Below, one piece after another: positions 18,247 through 30,969 of a DNA stretch of 64,000 bases; position 1 is the first letter of the stretch, and every line of letters begins with the position of its first letter. The DNA comes from Lepidurus packardi. Its lineage: Eukaryota; Arthropoda; Branchiopoda; Notostraca; Triopsidae. The stretch covers positions 185,025 through 249,024 of the forward strand of contig JAKZAN010000025.1 in the NCBI GenBank assembly GCA_023053545.1, given 5' to 3'. The notes below the pieces were generated by a model. That model saw nothing but the letters and a program-made list of their open reading frames with translations. It was not told the DNA's origin and ran no database searches. The position numbers were made by a program, and so were the translations under genes.

Positions 18247-19407
18247 ATGAGTAAATCAAGGGCGCAGTTTTTTAAAAATTGTCTACGCGATCTTGAACGT
18301 AGAGCAAATTTGCCTGCGTCGGCCTACGATAGTTCTTCAAGAGCGCCCATACTGATTAGTAACGAACATTTCGAGAAGTTTAGGCAGGCGTGTTTTTCAA
18401 AGAAAACAGAGTTCGATGCTTACCCTCTCCCGAAGCGTATGGCAATATGGCAATCTCAGAGTTTTAATATTGACCAAATTGACACAACTGCTTCCAGTAC
18501 TTTGCCCGAGCGTTTGAGCGAATGTTTAGCTTTGTGCAGCAATGGAGATGGGAATTGTTTCTACAATTCCGCTTCTTTGTCTTTGTTCGGCAACCAAAGG
18601 CATGCCGTTGAGTTGCGCTGCCGAGTTGTGGTCGAATTAGCAACCAATTATGAGTTGTACTCCAGGGAGTCGGCAGGATACCTCTCGATGAAACAAATTG
18701 GAACCCTAGTCGAGTACTCAGGATTCACTTTCGACCGTGTTAAATTCACGGGCGTTGACTCAGTGTGCCCTACAGGTATTCCACCGGCGGAAGACTGTTT
18801 TAAGTACTATTCCATGGAACACGCCAGGGATCGGGAATATTCGAGCATTATTGCATTCCCAGCTTTGGCTAATGTTTGTAAGATAGCCGTGGAGTCAGTT
18901 TATCCGAAAGCGGATGGAATCAGAGCATCTCACCAAGCGAATTTCTTAAACGAGACGTTTTCACCAAGCGGTGCCGTTTCCTCTGAAACTATTCGAATTT
19001 TGTGGACTGGGCTTTTGGCAAACTTCACGAAGAAGGAAAATGGACGTTTAGTCCCTCCAACATCCTGGAATCCCAATCATTTTGTGCCTGTGATTGAGCG
19101 TGCTAGTCAGTCACCCCTCTTTTTGTCAGAGAACTGCACTCTTCCGGTTCTTGATGTGGTAGAAACTGCGTCAGTTATTCCCAGTCATCCAATTGAAACT
19201 GCAAATGTGATAACACCTGTTGCAGTTTCTTTTTGCAGCTCTATGCAAAATAGTAGTAGCGCTGTTAGTTCAGGGCTTCGCGAGTCGTTCTCGCATGAAA
19301 ATTCAAGCTCAGATTTTGAATTGTCTGTCCCAAAAGCTTTTGCCGCAAATAATGGAGAGCACGAAGAAAATGTCACTAAAGCCTTTTTTCCCAAAACCAT
19401 TGTTTAA
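18247..19407 (+). CDS. OTU-like cysteine protease (deubiquitinase family), intact, 386 residues
   Basis: OTU proteases cleave ubiquitin from substrates using a Cys-His pair. The Cys box is NGDGNCFYNSASLSLFG with D101, G102, N103 and catalytic C104; the His box is NPNHFVPV with H278, and W274 lies just before it. Spacing of 174 residues between them fits a complete OTU fold. Residues 1-90 form a charged N-terminal extension and residues 290-386 a Ser-rich, probably disordered tail. No membrane segment or signal peptide is visible, so the product is probably cytosolic or nuclear. The ATG at 18247 is the first in frame after the TATA promoter and leader. OTU genes recur in animal and fungal transposons; the benefit to the element is not established. 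Activity is inferred from retained residues only. Confidence 0.88.
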   Translation: MSKSRAQFFKNCLRDLERRANLPASAYDSSSRAPILISNEHFEKFRQACFSKKTEFDAYPLPKRMAIWQSQSFNIDQIDTTASSTLPERLSECLALCSNGDGNCFYNSASLSLFGNQRHAVELRCRVVVELATNYELYSRESAGYLSMKQIGTLVEYSGFTFDRVKFTGVDSVCPTGIPPAEDCFKYYSMEHARDREYSSIIAFPALANVCKIAVESVYPKADGIRASHQANFLNETFSPSGAVSSETIRILWTGLLANFTKKENGRLVPPTSWNPNHFVPVIERASQSPLFLSENCTLPVLDVVETASVIPSHPIETANVITPVAVSFCSSMQNSSSAVSSGLRESFSHENSSSDFELSVPKAFAANNGEHEENVTKAFFPKTIV

Positions 19408-20217
19408 GCAAATATAAACTGACTGTATTCGAAACCGTAGGAGCTTATATACGGGTAGTTCAGGACGCAAATATAGAAAGTACAATACAACAATAAGTCG
19501 TCCGAGTGCGGTCAATCAACAGTACAAGTAGAATAAGGTCAGATCACAGACTTACGTCAAATACCAAACAGAATCCCCCAACACCAAGGTTAATTAATAC
19601 GAATACACATCCTTACACAAATACAACATTCCCTTTCTTTCCGGGGCATACATTTATCAAGGATACGATCATACGCTTTGAAACTCTCGATATGGCCGTC
19701 ACGAAAAAAAGGCTTTCCTATTTTAGAGCTCCGGAAATTCTATGGGTCAAAGTAATATTCGTTACACCATAAGTAATAAGTTTACCAGTCATACTTGGTG
19801 TCTTACAAGAAGAATGGAACGAAGAAAAAAGTCAGCAGCAGCATCATACGTTCCCAAAGAAAAGTTTCGAACTTCTCGTCCTTTATTTTTTGTATTTAAG
19901 GTTTTTATTTTTTACTTAAGGTATTAATTAAAAGCATAATTCGGGCAATGGTCTTCTTAGTTAAAACTTGTTACTAAACAACAAAGGATGAGGCTGTTGG
20001 GGTAACATTCAACTTTCACTGTACGTTTTTAGTCATATCAATATCCATTCCGTTTTATTTCTCAGTTGTCAAAAACCATACTGAACACATAATATTTATT
20101 CTTTTGGTTCTAAGCACCCTCGGGCGTCAGCCGCGGCAAAGCATGGGGAGAAAAATACAGATCACGTGCAACACTGTTGGTTTATGTGTTTTGCTGCTTT
20201 TAAGCCAACTCCTACAA
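19408..20217 (+). other. 3' region of the OTU insertion, copy 2
   Basis: As in copy 1, with the same T in the GGCTTTCC marker, whereas copies 3 and 4 have C. No further gene is seen. Confidence 0.4.
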
Positions 20218-20314
20218 CATGCCTAAACCCGCTTTTATGCGAGTTGCAGCGGATTGCCGCGGTCTGGAAAAACTGGAAAGGTGGGGTTGCAATAGCCTAA
20301 CGTTGAAGGTAAAT

Positions 20315-20381
20315 CAGTCTCAAGAGGCCTAATTAGACCTCTGCGCTTTGGCTGAGCAGTTTTTTTTGCTCATGACTGTAC
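20315..20381 (+). repeat. left TIR, inner segment (copy 2)
   Basis: Continuation of the left TIR after the OTU insertion, with the same 67 bp as 4027-4093. Confidence 0.88.
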
Positions 20382-21839
20382 TTTATATTAACCTGTGAAC
20401 TAATAAGCCACTTCACTAGTACGTATAAATATTACTATTATGCTTTATTGACTTACAGCTTCAACTGTCTTAAACATGGTGTGTTTAGAACCCGCATTCT
20501 CGAACCGCGAACTCGGTTTCAGTTTGGTGCAGTTGCCGCGAACAGATGTTTGTTACCGGTGTTCTAGATCTTTTTAAACAAATTATATCACTCACATAAA
20601 TAGGCCATTATTGATATGATCGGCGTTGACCCTAAATTGGCAGTGATTTGATTGATTTTTTTCGGAAAATTTACAGATCTGATCCAGAACACTGCATGTT
20701 ACAGCATCTAGCAAAAATTATATAACCAAAATAAAAAAAAAATCATCGTCAAAGATCTTTTTCATAGCATATTTTTTATTATTATTTTTTTTTTTAGATT
20801 AAAAAATTAATATACAAAAAATACGTCCAGCGAATAAACGTTACAGGAATCAGGAATAAGCGGCAAAAGAATTTATTATATTCACAGGAATTTACATAAG
20901 CGGCACAGGAATTTAGAAAAGAAATATAAAAAATTAAAATTACAAAATGTACGCATGTACAAAATTACAAAATTAAACAATTAAAACATTAAAACATTAC
21001 AAAATTACAAATTTCTTTATGTTAAATCGGTTCTTTATGTTAGGTATTGGGAGTCCGTTGCTTTACCGCATGGAACTAATGGATTTGCGTCCGCGCGTCC
21101 TTTCTGTGCGATTCCGTTGGAGGAGTGGTCTAATCTTATTATTATATTGCAAAAATCTTAAATGAAGTCTTCTTTTTTTTGTTTATCTGTAGTCTTTTTA
21201 GGGTTAGTATTAATTTATTAAGTTTTTATAGCTTATAAAGAGCGTAGCACTGAAGATGCTAAGGAAGTTTTAGAATTTGAAAACATTAAAAAATTTAATT
21301 TTTTAACAAGAGTTAGCAGTTCTGTTTTTCCTTTTATTGTTTTCCTTTTATGTTATTAATTGATTATTAATGATCGGTTAGAATGTGTCAAGATAATTTA
21401 TTTTTACGATAATTTATTTTGTCATAAATATAACATATTGTGATTGTTGAATTGTAACGTGTATTTAAGTTTTACTACTATCAATGGGGACTGGGTACAG
21501 ATTTAAAAGTAAGGATACGGAAAGGTACGGTGAGGCGGCTCGGGTATCGGCTGCATATTGGCTTCGACGTCTGTATGGCTTCGGGCGGACTCGGTCCACG
21601 ATGGCGGGGCGTTGTAAGCCACACATTTATTTACAACAACGAGTGTAAAGGTTCTGTTAAAGAACACCAATACAACACTTGTCATAAAAAATGTGGGGCT
21701 CCTTTACTTATCTATCATTGTTAGACTACCTATGTAAGGATTAATTCCCAGTGCAATATTTTCCTTTTTACGGCATTATACACAGATAAAAGATATATGC
21801 ACATATAAACAGTAAAGCTACCCTCCATAAAAAGCTTTC
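20382..21839. other. AT-rich non-coding stretch, copy 2
   Basis: Equivalent of 4094-5549, with small length changes in A and T runs and two private substitutions (C in AAAATTACAAAATT; C in CCGCGCGTCC). No gene seen. Confidence 0.5.
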
Positions 21840-24800
21840 TGTTATTTGCATTCAAAAAACCGAAAGGCATTTAAAGTACGCGAAATCAATACATAGATAT
21901 AAACGAAATTTCGACATTTGAAGAAAGCACAGTTAAGGCAATCTAATTTTGTCGTTTTTATCAATTATTATATTACATTATTTGCATTCAAAAAACCGAA
22001 AGGCATTTAAAGTACGCGAAATCAATACATAGATATAAACGAAATTTCGACATTTGAAGAAAGCACAGTTAAGGCAATCTAATTTTGTCGTTTTTATCAA
22101 TTATTATATTATATTATTTGCATGCAAAAAACGAAATTTCGACATTTGAAGAAAGCACAGTTAAGGCAATCTAATTTTGTCGTTTTTATCAATTATTATA
22201 TTATATTATTTGCATGCAAAAAACGAAATTTCGACATTTGAAGAAAGCACAGTTAAGGCAATCTAATTTTGTCGTTTTTATCAATTATTATATTATATTA
22301 TTTGCATGCAAAAAACGAAATTTCGACATTTGAAGAAAGCACAGTTAAGGCAATCTAATTTTGTCGTTTTTATCAATTATTATATTATATTATTTGCATG
22401 CAAAAAACCGAAAGGCATTTAAAGTACGCGAAATCAATACATAGATATAAACGAAATTTCGACATTTGAAGAAAGCACAGTTAAGGCAATCTAATTTTGT
22501 CGTTTTTATCAATTATTATATTATATTATTTGCATGCAAAAAACGAAATTTCGACATTTGAAGAAAGCACAGTTAAGGCAATCTAATTTTGTCGTTTTTA
22601 TCAATTATTATATTATATTATTTGCATGCAAAAAACGAAATTTCGACATTTGAAGAAAGCACAGTTAAGGCAATCTAATTTTGTCGTTTTTATCAATTAT
22701 TATATTATATTATTTGCATGCAAAAAACGAAATTTCGACATTTGAAGAAAGCACAGTTAAGGCAATCTAATTTTGTCGTTTTTATCAATTATTATATTAT
22801 ATTATTTGCATGCAAAAAACGAAATTTCGACATTTGAAGAAAGCACAGTTAAGGCAATCTAATTTTGTCGTTTTTATCAATTATTATATTATATTATTTG
22901 CATGCAAAAAACGAAATTTCGACATTTGAAGAAAGCACAGTTAAGGCAATCTAATTTTGTCGTTTTTATCAATTATTATATTATATTATTTGCATGCAAA
23001 AAACGAAATTTCGACATTTGAAGAAAGCACAGTTAAGGCAATCTAATTTTGTCGTTTTTATCAATTATTATATTATATTATTTGCATGCAAAAAACGAAA
23101 TTTCGACATTTGAAGAAAGCACAGTTAAGGCAATCTAATTTTGTCGTTTTTATCAATTATTATACTATATTATTTGCATTCAAAAAACCGAAAGGCATTT
23201 AAAGTACGCGAAATCAATACATAGATATAAACGAAATTTCGACATTTGAAGAAAGCACAGTTAAGGCAATCTAATTTTGTCGTTTTTATCAATTATTATA
23301 TTATATTATTTGCATGCAAAAAACGAAATTTCGACATTTGAAGAAAGCACAGTTAAGGCAATCTAATTTTGTCGTTTTTATCAATTATTATATTATATTA
23401 TTTGCATGCAAAAAACGAAATTTCGACATTTGAAGAAAGCACAGTTAAGGCAATCTAATTTTGTCGTTTTTATCAATTATTATATTATATTATTTGCATG
23501 CAAAAAACGAAATTTCGACATTTGAAGAAAGCACAGTTAAGGCAATCTAATTTTGTCGTTTTTATCAATTATTATATTATATTATTTGCATGCAAAAAAC
23601 CGAAAGGCATTTAAAGTACGCGAAATCAATACATAGATATAAACGAAATTTCGACATTTGAAGAAAGCACAGTTAAGGCAATCTAATTTTGTCGTTTTTA
23701 TCAATTATTATATTATATTATTTGCATGCAAAAAACGAAATTTCGACATTTGAAGAAAGCACAGTTAAGGCAATCTAATTTTGTCGTTTTTATCAATTAT
23801 TATATTATATTATTTGCATGCAAAAAACGAAATTTCGACATTTGAAGAAAGCACAGTTAAGGCAATCTAATTTTGTCGTTTTTATCAATTATTATATTAT
23901 ATTATTTGCATGCAAAAAACGAAATTTCGACATTTGAAGAAAGCACAGTTAAGGCAATCTAATTTTGTCGTTTTTATCAATTATTATATTATATTATTTG
24001 CATGCAAAAAACGAAATTTCGACATTTGAAGAAAGCACAGTTAAGGCAATCTAATTTTGTCGTTTTTATCAATTATTATATTATATTATTTGCATGCAAA
24101 AAACGAAATTTCGACATTTGAAGAAAGCACAGTTAAGGCAATCTAATTTTGTCGTTTTTATCAATTATTATATTATATTATTTGCATGCAAAAAACGAAA
24201 TTTCGACATTTGAAGAAAGCACAGTTAAGGCAATCTAATTTTGTCGTTTTTATCAATTATTATATTATATTATTTGCATGCAAAAAACCGAAAGGCATTT
24301 AAAGTACGCGAAATCAATACATAGATATAAACGAAATTTCGACATTTGAAGAAAGCACAGTTAAGGCAATCTAATTTTGTCGTTTTTATCAATTATTATA
24401 TTATATTATTTGCATGCAAAAAACGAAATTTCGACATTTGAAGAAAGCACAGTTAAGGCAATCTAATTTTGTCGTTTTTATCAATTATTATATTATATTA
24501 TTTGCATGCAAAAAACGAAATTTCGACATTTGAAGAAAGCACAGTTAAGGCAATCTAATTTTGTCGTTTTTATCAATTATTATATTATATTATTTGCATG
24601 CAAAAAACGAAATTTCGACATTTGAAGAAAGCACAGTTAAGGCAATCTAATTTTGTCGTTTTTATCAATTATTATATTATATTATTTGCATGCAAAAAAC
24701 GAAATTTCGACATTTGAAGAAAGCACAGTTAAGGCAATCTAATTTTGTCGTTTTTATCAATTATTATATTATATTATTTGCATGCAAAAAACCGAAAGGC

Positions 24801-27800
24801 ATTTAAAGTACGCGAAATCAATACATAGATATAAACGAAATTTCGACATTTGAAGAAAGCACAGTTAAGGCAATCTAATTTTGTCGTTTTTATCAATTAT
24901 TATATTATATTATTTGCATGCAAAAAACGAAATTTCGACATTTGAAGAAAGCACAGTTAAGGCAATCTAATTTTGTCGTTTTTATCAATTATTATACATG
25001 TATTATATTATTTGCATGCAAAAAACCGAAAGGCATTTAAAGTACGCGAAATCAATACATAGATATAAACGAAATTTCGACATTTGAAGAAAGCACAGTT
25101 AAGGCAATCTAATTTTGTCGTTTTTATCAATTATTATATTATATTATTTGCATGCAAAAAACGAAATTTCGACATTTGAAGAAAGCACAGTTAAGGCAAT
25201 CTAATTTTGTCGTTTTTATCAATTATTATACATGTATTATATTATTTGCATGCAAAAAACCGAAAGGCATTTAAAGTACGCGAAATCAATACATAGATAT
25301 AAACGAAATTTCGACATTTGAAGAAAGCACAGTTAAGGCAATCTAATTTTGTCGTTTTTATCAATTATTATATTATATTATTTGCATGCAAAAAACGAAA
25401 TTTCGACATTTGAAGAAAGCACAGTTAAGGCAATCTAATTTTGTCGTTTTTATCAATTATTATACATGTATTATATTATTTGCATGCAAAAAACGAAATT
25501 TCGACATTTGAAGAAAGCACAGTTAAGGCAATCTAATTTTGTCGTTTTTATCAATTATTATATTATATTATTTGCATGCAAAAAACGAAATTTCGACATT
25601 TGAAGAAAGCACAGTTAAGGCAATCTAATTTTGTCGTTTTTATCAATTATTATATTATATTATTTGCATGCAAAAAACGAAATTTCGACATTTGAAGAAA
25701 GCACAGTTAAGGCAATCTAATTTTGTCGTTTTTATCAATTATTATATTATATTATTTGCATGCAAAAAACGAAATTTCGACATTTGAAGAAAGCACAGTT
25801 AAGGCAATCTAATTTTGTCGTTTTTATCAATTATTATATTATATTATTTGCATTCAAAAAACCGAAAGGCATTTAAAGTACGCGAAATCAATACATAGAT
25901 ATAAACGAAATTTCGACATTTGAAGAAAGCACAGTTAAGGCAATCTAATTTTGTCGTTTTTATCAATTATTATATTATATTATTTGCATGCAAAAAACGA
26001 AATTTCGACATTTGAAGAAAGCACAGTTAAGGCAATCTAATTTTGTCGTTTTTATCAATTATTATATTATATTATTTGCATGCAAAAAACGAAATTTCGA
26101 CATTTGAAGAAAGCACAGTTAAGGCAATCTAATTTTGTCGTTTTTATCAATTATTATATTATATTATTTGCATGCAAAAAACGAAATTTCGACATTTGAA
26201 GAAAGCACAGTTAAGGCAATCTAATTTTGTCGTTTTTATCAATTATTATATTATATTATTTGCATGCAAAAAACGAAATTTCGACATTTGAAGAAAGCAC
26301 AGTTAAGGCAATCTAATTTTGTCGTTTTTATCAATTATTATATTATATTATTTGCATTCAAAAAACCGAAAGGCATTTAAAGTACGCGAAATCAATACAT
26401 AGATATAAACGAAATTTCGACATTTGAAGAAAGCACAGTTAAGGCAATCTAATTTTGTCGTTTTTATCAATTATTATATTATATTATTTGCATGCAAAAA
26501 ACGAAATTTCGACATTTGAAGAAAGCACAGTTAAGGCAATCTAATTTTGTCGTTTTTATCAATTATTATATTATATTATTTGCATGCAAAAAACGAAATT
26601 TCGACATTTGAAGAAAGCACAGTTAAGGCAATCTAATTTTGTCGTTTTTATCAATTATTATATTATATTATTTGCATGCAAAAAACGAAATTTCGACATT
26701 TGAAGAAAGCACAGTTAAGGCAATCTAATTTTGTCGTTTTTATCAATTATTATATTATATTATTTGCATTCAAAAAACCGAAAGGCATTTAAAGTACGCG
26801 AAATCAATACATAGATATAAACGAAATTTCGACATTTGAAGAAAGCACAGTTAAGGCAATCTAATTTTGTCGTTTTTATCAATTATTATATTATATTATT
26901 TGCATGCAAAAAACGAAATTTCGACATTTGAAGAAAGCACAGTTAAGGCAATCTAATTTTGTCGTTTTTATCAATTATTATACATGTATTATATTATTTG
27001 CATGCAAAAAACGAAATTTCGACATTTGAAGAAAGCACAGTTAAGGCAATCTAATTTTGTCGTTTTTATCAATTATTATATTATATTATTTGCATGCAAA
27101 AAACGAAATTTCGACATTTGAAGAAAGCACAGTTAAGGCAATCTAATTTTGTCGTTTTTATCAATTATTATATTATATTATTTGCATGCAAAAAACGAAA
27201 TTTCGACATTTGAAGAAAGCACAGTTAAGGCAATCTAATTTTGTCGTTTTTATCAATTATTATATTATATTATTTGCATGCAAAAAACGAAATTTCGACA
27301 TTTGAAGAAAGCACAGTTAAGGCAATCTAATTTTGTCGTTTTTATCAATTATTATATTATATTATTTGCATTCAAAAAACCGAAAGGCATTTAAAGTACG
27401 CGAAATCAATACATAGATATAAACGAAATTTCGACATTTGAAGAAAGCACAGTTAAGGCAATCTAATTTTGTCGTTTTTATCAATTATTATATTATATTA
27501 TTTGCATGCAAAAAACGAAATTTCGACATTTGAAGAAAGCACAGTTAAGGCAATCTAATTTTGTCGTTTTTATCAATTATTATATTATATTATTTGCATG
27601 CAAAAAACGAAATTTCGACATTTGAAGAAAGCACAGTTAAGGCAATCTAATTTTGTCGTTTTTATCAATTATTATATTATATTATTTGCATGCAAAAAAC
27701 GAAATTTCGACATTTGAAGAAAGCACAGTTAAGGCAATCTAATTTTGTCGTTTTTATCAATTATTATATTATATTATTTGCATTCAAAAAACCGAAAGGC

Positions 27801-29088
27801 ATTTAAAGTACGCGAAATCAATACATAGATATAAACGAAATTTCGACATTTGAAGAAAGCACAGTTAAGGCAATCTAATTTTGTCGTTTTTATCAATTAT
27901 TATATTATATTATTTGCATGCAAAAAACGAAATTTCGACATTTGAAGAAAGCACAGTTAAGGCAATCTAATTTTGTCGTTTTTATCAATTATTATATTAT
28001 ATTATTTGCATGCAAAAAACGAAATTTCGACATTTGAAGAAAGCACAGTTAAGGCAATCTAATTTTGTCGTTTTTATCAATTATTATATTATATTATTTG
28101 CATGCAAAAAACGAAATTTCGACATTTGAAGAAAGCACAGTTAAGGCAATCTAATTTTGTCGTTTTTATCAATTATTATATTATATTATTTGCATGCAAA
28201 AAACGAAATTTCGACATTTGAAGAAAGCACAGTTAAGGCAATCTAATTTTGTCGTTTTTATCAATTATTATATTATATTATTTGCATTCAAAAAACCGAA
28301 AGGCATTTAAAGTACGCGAAATCAATACATAGATATAAACGAAATTTCGACATTTGAAGAAAGCACAGTTAAGGCAATCTAATTTTGTCGTTTTTATCAA
28401 TTATTATATTATATTATTTGCATGCAAAAAACGAAATTTCGACATTTGAAGAAAGCACAGTTAAGGCAATCTAATTTTGTCGTTTTTATCAATTATTATA
28501 TTATATTATTTGCATGCAAAAAACGAAATTTCGACATTTGAAGAAAGCACAGTTAAGGCAATCTAATTTTGTCGTTTTTATCAATTATTATATTATATTA
28601 TTTGCATGCAAAAAACGAAATTTCGACATTTGAAGAAAGCACAGTTAAGGCAATCTAATTTTGTCGTTTTTATCAATTATTATATTATATTATTTGCATG
28701 CAAAAAACGAAATTTCGACATTTGAAGAAAGCACAGTTAAGGCAATCTAATTTTGTCGTTTTTATCAATTATTATATTATATTATTTGCATGCAAAAAAC
28801 GAAATTTCGACATTTGAAGAAAGCACAGTTAAGGCAATCTAATTTTGTCGTTTTTATCAATTATTATATTATATTATTTGCATGCAAAAAACGAAATTTC
28901 GACATTTGAAGAAAGCACAGTTAAGGCAATCTAATTTTGTCGTTTTTATCAATTATTATATTATATTATTTGCATTCAAAAAACCGAAAGGCATTTAAAG
29001 TACGCGAAATCAATACATAGATATAAACGAAATTTCGACATTTGAAGAAAGCACAGTTAAGGCAATCTAATTTTGTCGTTTTTATCAA
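21840..29088 (+). repeat. 92/136 bp minisatellite array, copy 2 (about 70 monomers)
   Basis: Starts with two long monomers and ends with one. About 16 long forms are interspersed, more often than in copy 1. Four monomers carry a private 6 bp insertion creating TACATGTA (CATGT at 24997, 25231, 25465 and 26983); the first three are spaced exactly 234 bp, a duplicated long-plus-short pair. One TACTATATT variant at 23163 is shared with copy 1. Confidence 0.95.
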
Positions 29089-29128
29089 GCTCAAGCAGCA
29101 GAAACGTCAATCGAAATCGAAAGAACAG

Positions 29129-29302
29129 TCAATGTAGTCTAATTTTGTCATTTTTGTAAAGTTCAATGAGGGGCTGGGTATGAATTTTATCGTCCAGGTA
29201 ATCAGAAAACCTAGGATCATTGACAATGTCTTGTTCATCGCGAAAAGCATCTTGAATATACTTAACATAGAAACGGGTATGTTCACCGTTCACGGTGTCC
29301 AT
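29129..29302 (-). CDS. 57-residue ORF downstream of the 284-residue gene, copy 2
   Basis: Identical peptide to the copy at 11631-11804, with the same TAG-GT-ATG junction at 29307-29302. The right edge of the minisatellite lies 40 bases past its stop. Confidence 0.45.
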   Translation of the reverse strand: MDTVNGEHTRFYVKYIQDAFRDEQDIVNDPRFSDYLDDKIHTQPLIELYKNDKIRLH

Positions 29303-29304
29303 AC

Positions 29305-30159
29305 CTAAGTCTCATTCTGTAATTTCCTCTCCAAAGCCCTGATTTTTTTGTGAGCTTTTATGAGTTCCGCATTCTTCCCTCTCAAAACAGCGTGTAACTG
29401 ACAGGCCTTTTGCTTTTCACGATCATTGTTCTGCAAGCGCTTGCATAAAGCGAAATATTTTTTATACGAGTTGCGAAACTTTTGCCTGTAAGAGCAATTG
29501 TGATTTATACTTATTGCCTGCTTTGGAATCTGTCTATGGGAAGAGGGGTTAACAACCTGAGGCTGAGAAACCGCGTTTCTTCTCTGTGAAGAAGACTCAG
29601 CATCAGAGTCAGACAGAGCAAAATTATCCTCAATTAGCACAGCCGGCTGTGAAAGCTTACTACTACCACCATTACCTGCAGATGCTTGTGGTTGTGTACA
29701 ACTACTGGTACTATTATTACTGCTGCAGTTAAAAAATTCGAATGGCTGTCTCTTGAAATTTTCGATTGTATCTAATTTTCCCGGACAACTGGTGTCAATC
29801 TTCATCAAGCGGATTAAACCCATCTTCAGCTTTTTAGCTCGTGCAACTAATGACCTGAGCAAGTTTTCTTCACTAACGTTCAATCTAGTTCTAGAACTAC
29901 CTTCCACTTCCAGTGAAAAAATAGACACGATCCAGCTTAAAAAATCTTTTCGCTTCGCATGCTTTCTTTTAGACTGCTCCAGAAAAAGATTGTGAAGCTC
30001 AAGAACGACTCCATTACTTAAAAAAGGTTTCGGCCTGGCAATGGAAGTCCAAGTATCCAACGTCTTCAAGTGACTCTTTAATATCCCTATTTCATCACAG
30101 AACGGACCAATACGGTCATCATCATTAACATCAGGACTTGAAGTTGAACTTGAAGCCAT
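29305..30159 (-). CDS. unrecognised 284-residue coiled-coil protein, copy 2
   Basis: Same frame as 11807-12661 with one replacement, Leu231 to Ser, at the start of the predicted coiled coil (KFRNSYKKYF), and a synonymous change near codon 266. Three copies with so few changes cannot show whether selection keeps the frame, but no stop or frameshift has appeared in any of them, in contrast to the OTU gene. Confidence 0.8.
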   Translation of the reverse strand: MASSSTSSPDVNDDDRIGPFCDEIGILKSHLKTLDTWTSIARPKPFLSNGVVLELHNLFLEQSKRKHAKRKDFLSWIVSIFSLEVEGSSRTRLNVSEENLLRSLVARAKKLKMGLIRLMKIDTSCPGKLDTIENFKRQPFEFFNCSSNNSTSSCTQPQASAGNGGSSKLSQPAVLIEDNFALSDSDAESSSQRRNAVSQPQVVNPSSHRQIPKQAISINHNCSYRQKFRNSYKKYFALCKRLQNNDREKQKACQLHAVLRGKNAELIKAHKKIRALERKLQNET

Positions 30160-30681
30160 ACCGTAATGCGAAATGCGTTAATAACGGACTCAAATTAACT
30201 AATTAAGTTTTACTTTGAGGTTTTACTTTGATGATAATTGATTAAATCGATTTCAATCAGTCAAGCTTAATTTTGATAGGATAATATTAATTATAAATTA
30301 AATAAAATTGAGTTGAGTTTGACTCACAATTTGGTTGTTTTTTGGGTTCTTCTTGTCTTCGACTTGAGCTTGACGTTCACCAAGACGTTCACACGTAAGT
30401 AGGGTGTTGACACGTAGGGTGTTGTCTCAACGACTCAAGCAAAAACACTGACCAAATGGATTGGACCAAAAATGGTTTAGCTTCGCTTTAGCAGGGTGAA
30501 ATTAAACTAGCTTTCAATAGAAAACCAGATATAAAAATATCTGGCTTTCTATTCAGTCGAGCCTTGAGTTCCAGATCCAGATTATCAATCCCCAAAGCGC
30601 AAACGGCTTATTTCCACGATTTCGAACCATTTTCAAAACGATCAATCTCGTTTTCTTGTACTGTGTATACCATGAGGTGAT
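30160..30681. other. upstream region of the 284-residue gene, copy 2
   Basis: Equivalent of 12662-13183, including the imperfect hairpin at 30516-30553. No other feature seen. Confidence 0.4.
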
Positions 30682-30775
30682 GAAGGAGAAATGCAAAACC
30701 AACCTCCCAACAAACTTTTCCTAAGGCTTAGCTTAGGAAAAGTTTGTTGGGAGGTTGGTTTTGCATTTCTCCTTC
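30682..30775. repeat. perfect 44 bp-arm hairpin, copy 2
   Basis: Exact arms 30682-30725 and 30732-30775, identical to the copy at 13184. Confidence 0.95.
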
Positions 30776-30776
30776 T

Positions 30777-30823
30777 GAATTGCCATCTACAAGGCTTAGG
30801 CTAAGCCTTGTAGATGGCAATTC
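30777..30823. repeat. perfect 22 bp-arm hairpin, copy 2
   Basis: Exact arms around GGC, identical to the copy at 13279. Confidence 0.95.
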
Positions 30824-30969
30824 GACGAAATTTACATCTCTATGCCGGATATTAAATCACATACACCACAAGTGTAAATTCCTAAAAATTAAGAGAAAAT
30901 GTACATTCACGTACCTCTAAATTTCGTACCTCTTTTTAGTTTCAACTAAAAACCAAGCCATTATATTAG

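Larger units (their letters stand above)
17801..20303 (+). mobile_element. nested OTU-bearing insertion, copy 2
   Basis: Same length, ends and 11 bp flanking direct repeat (17790-17800 and 20304-20314) as copy 1. This copy carries the intact OTU frame. Confidence 0.75.
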
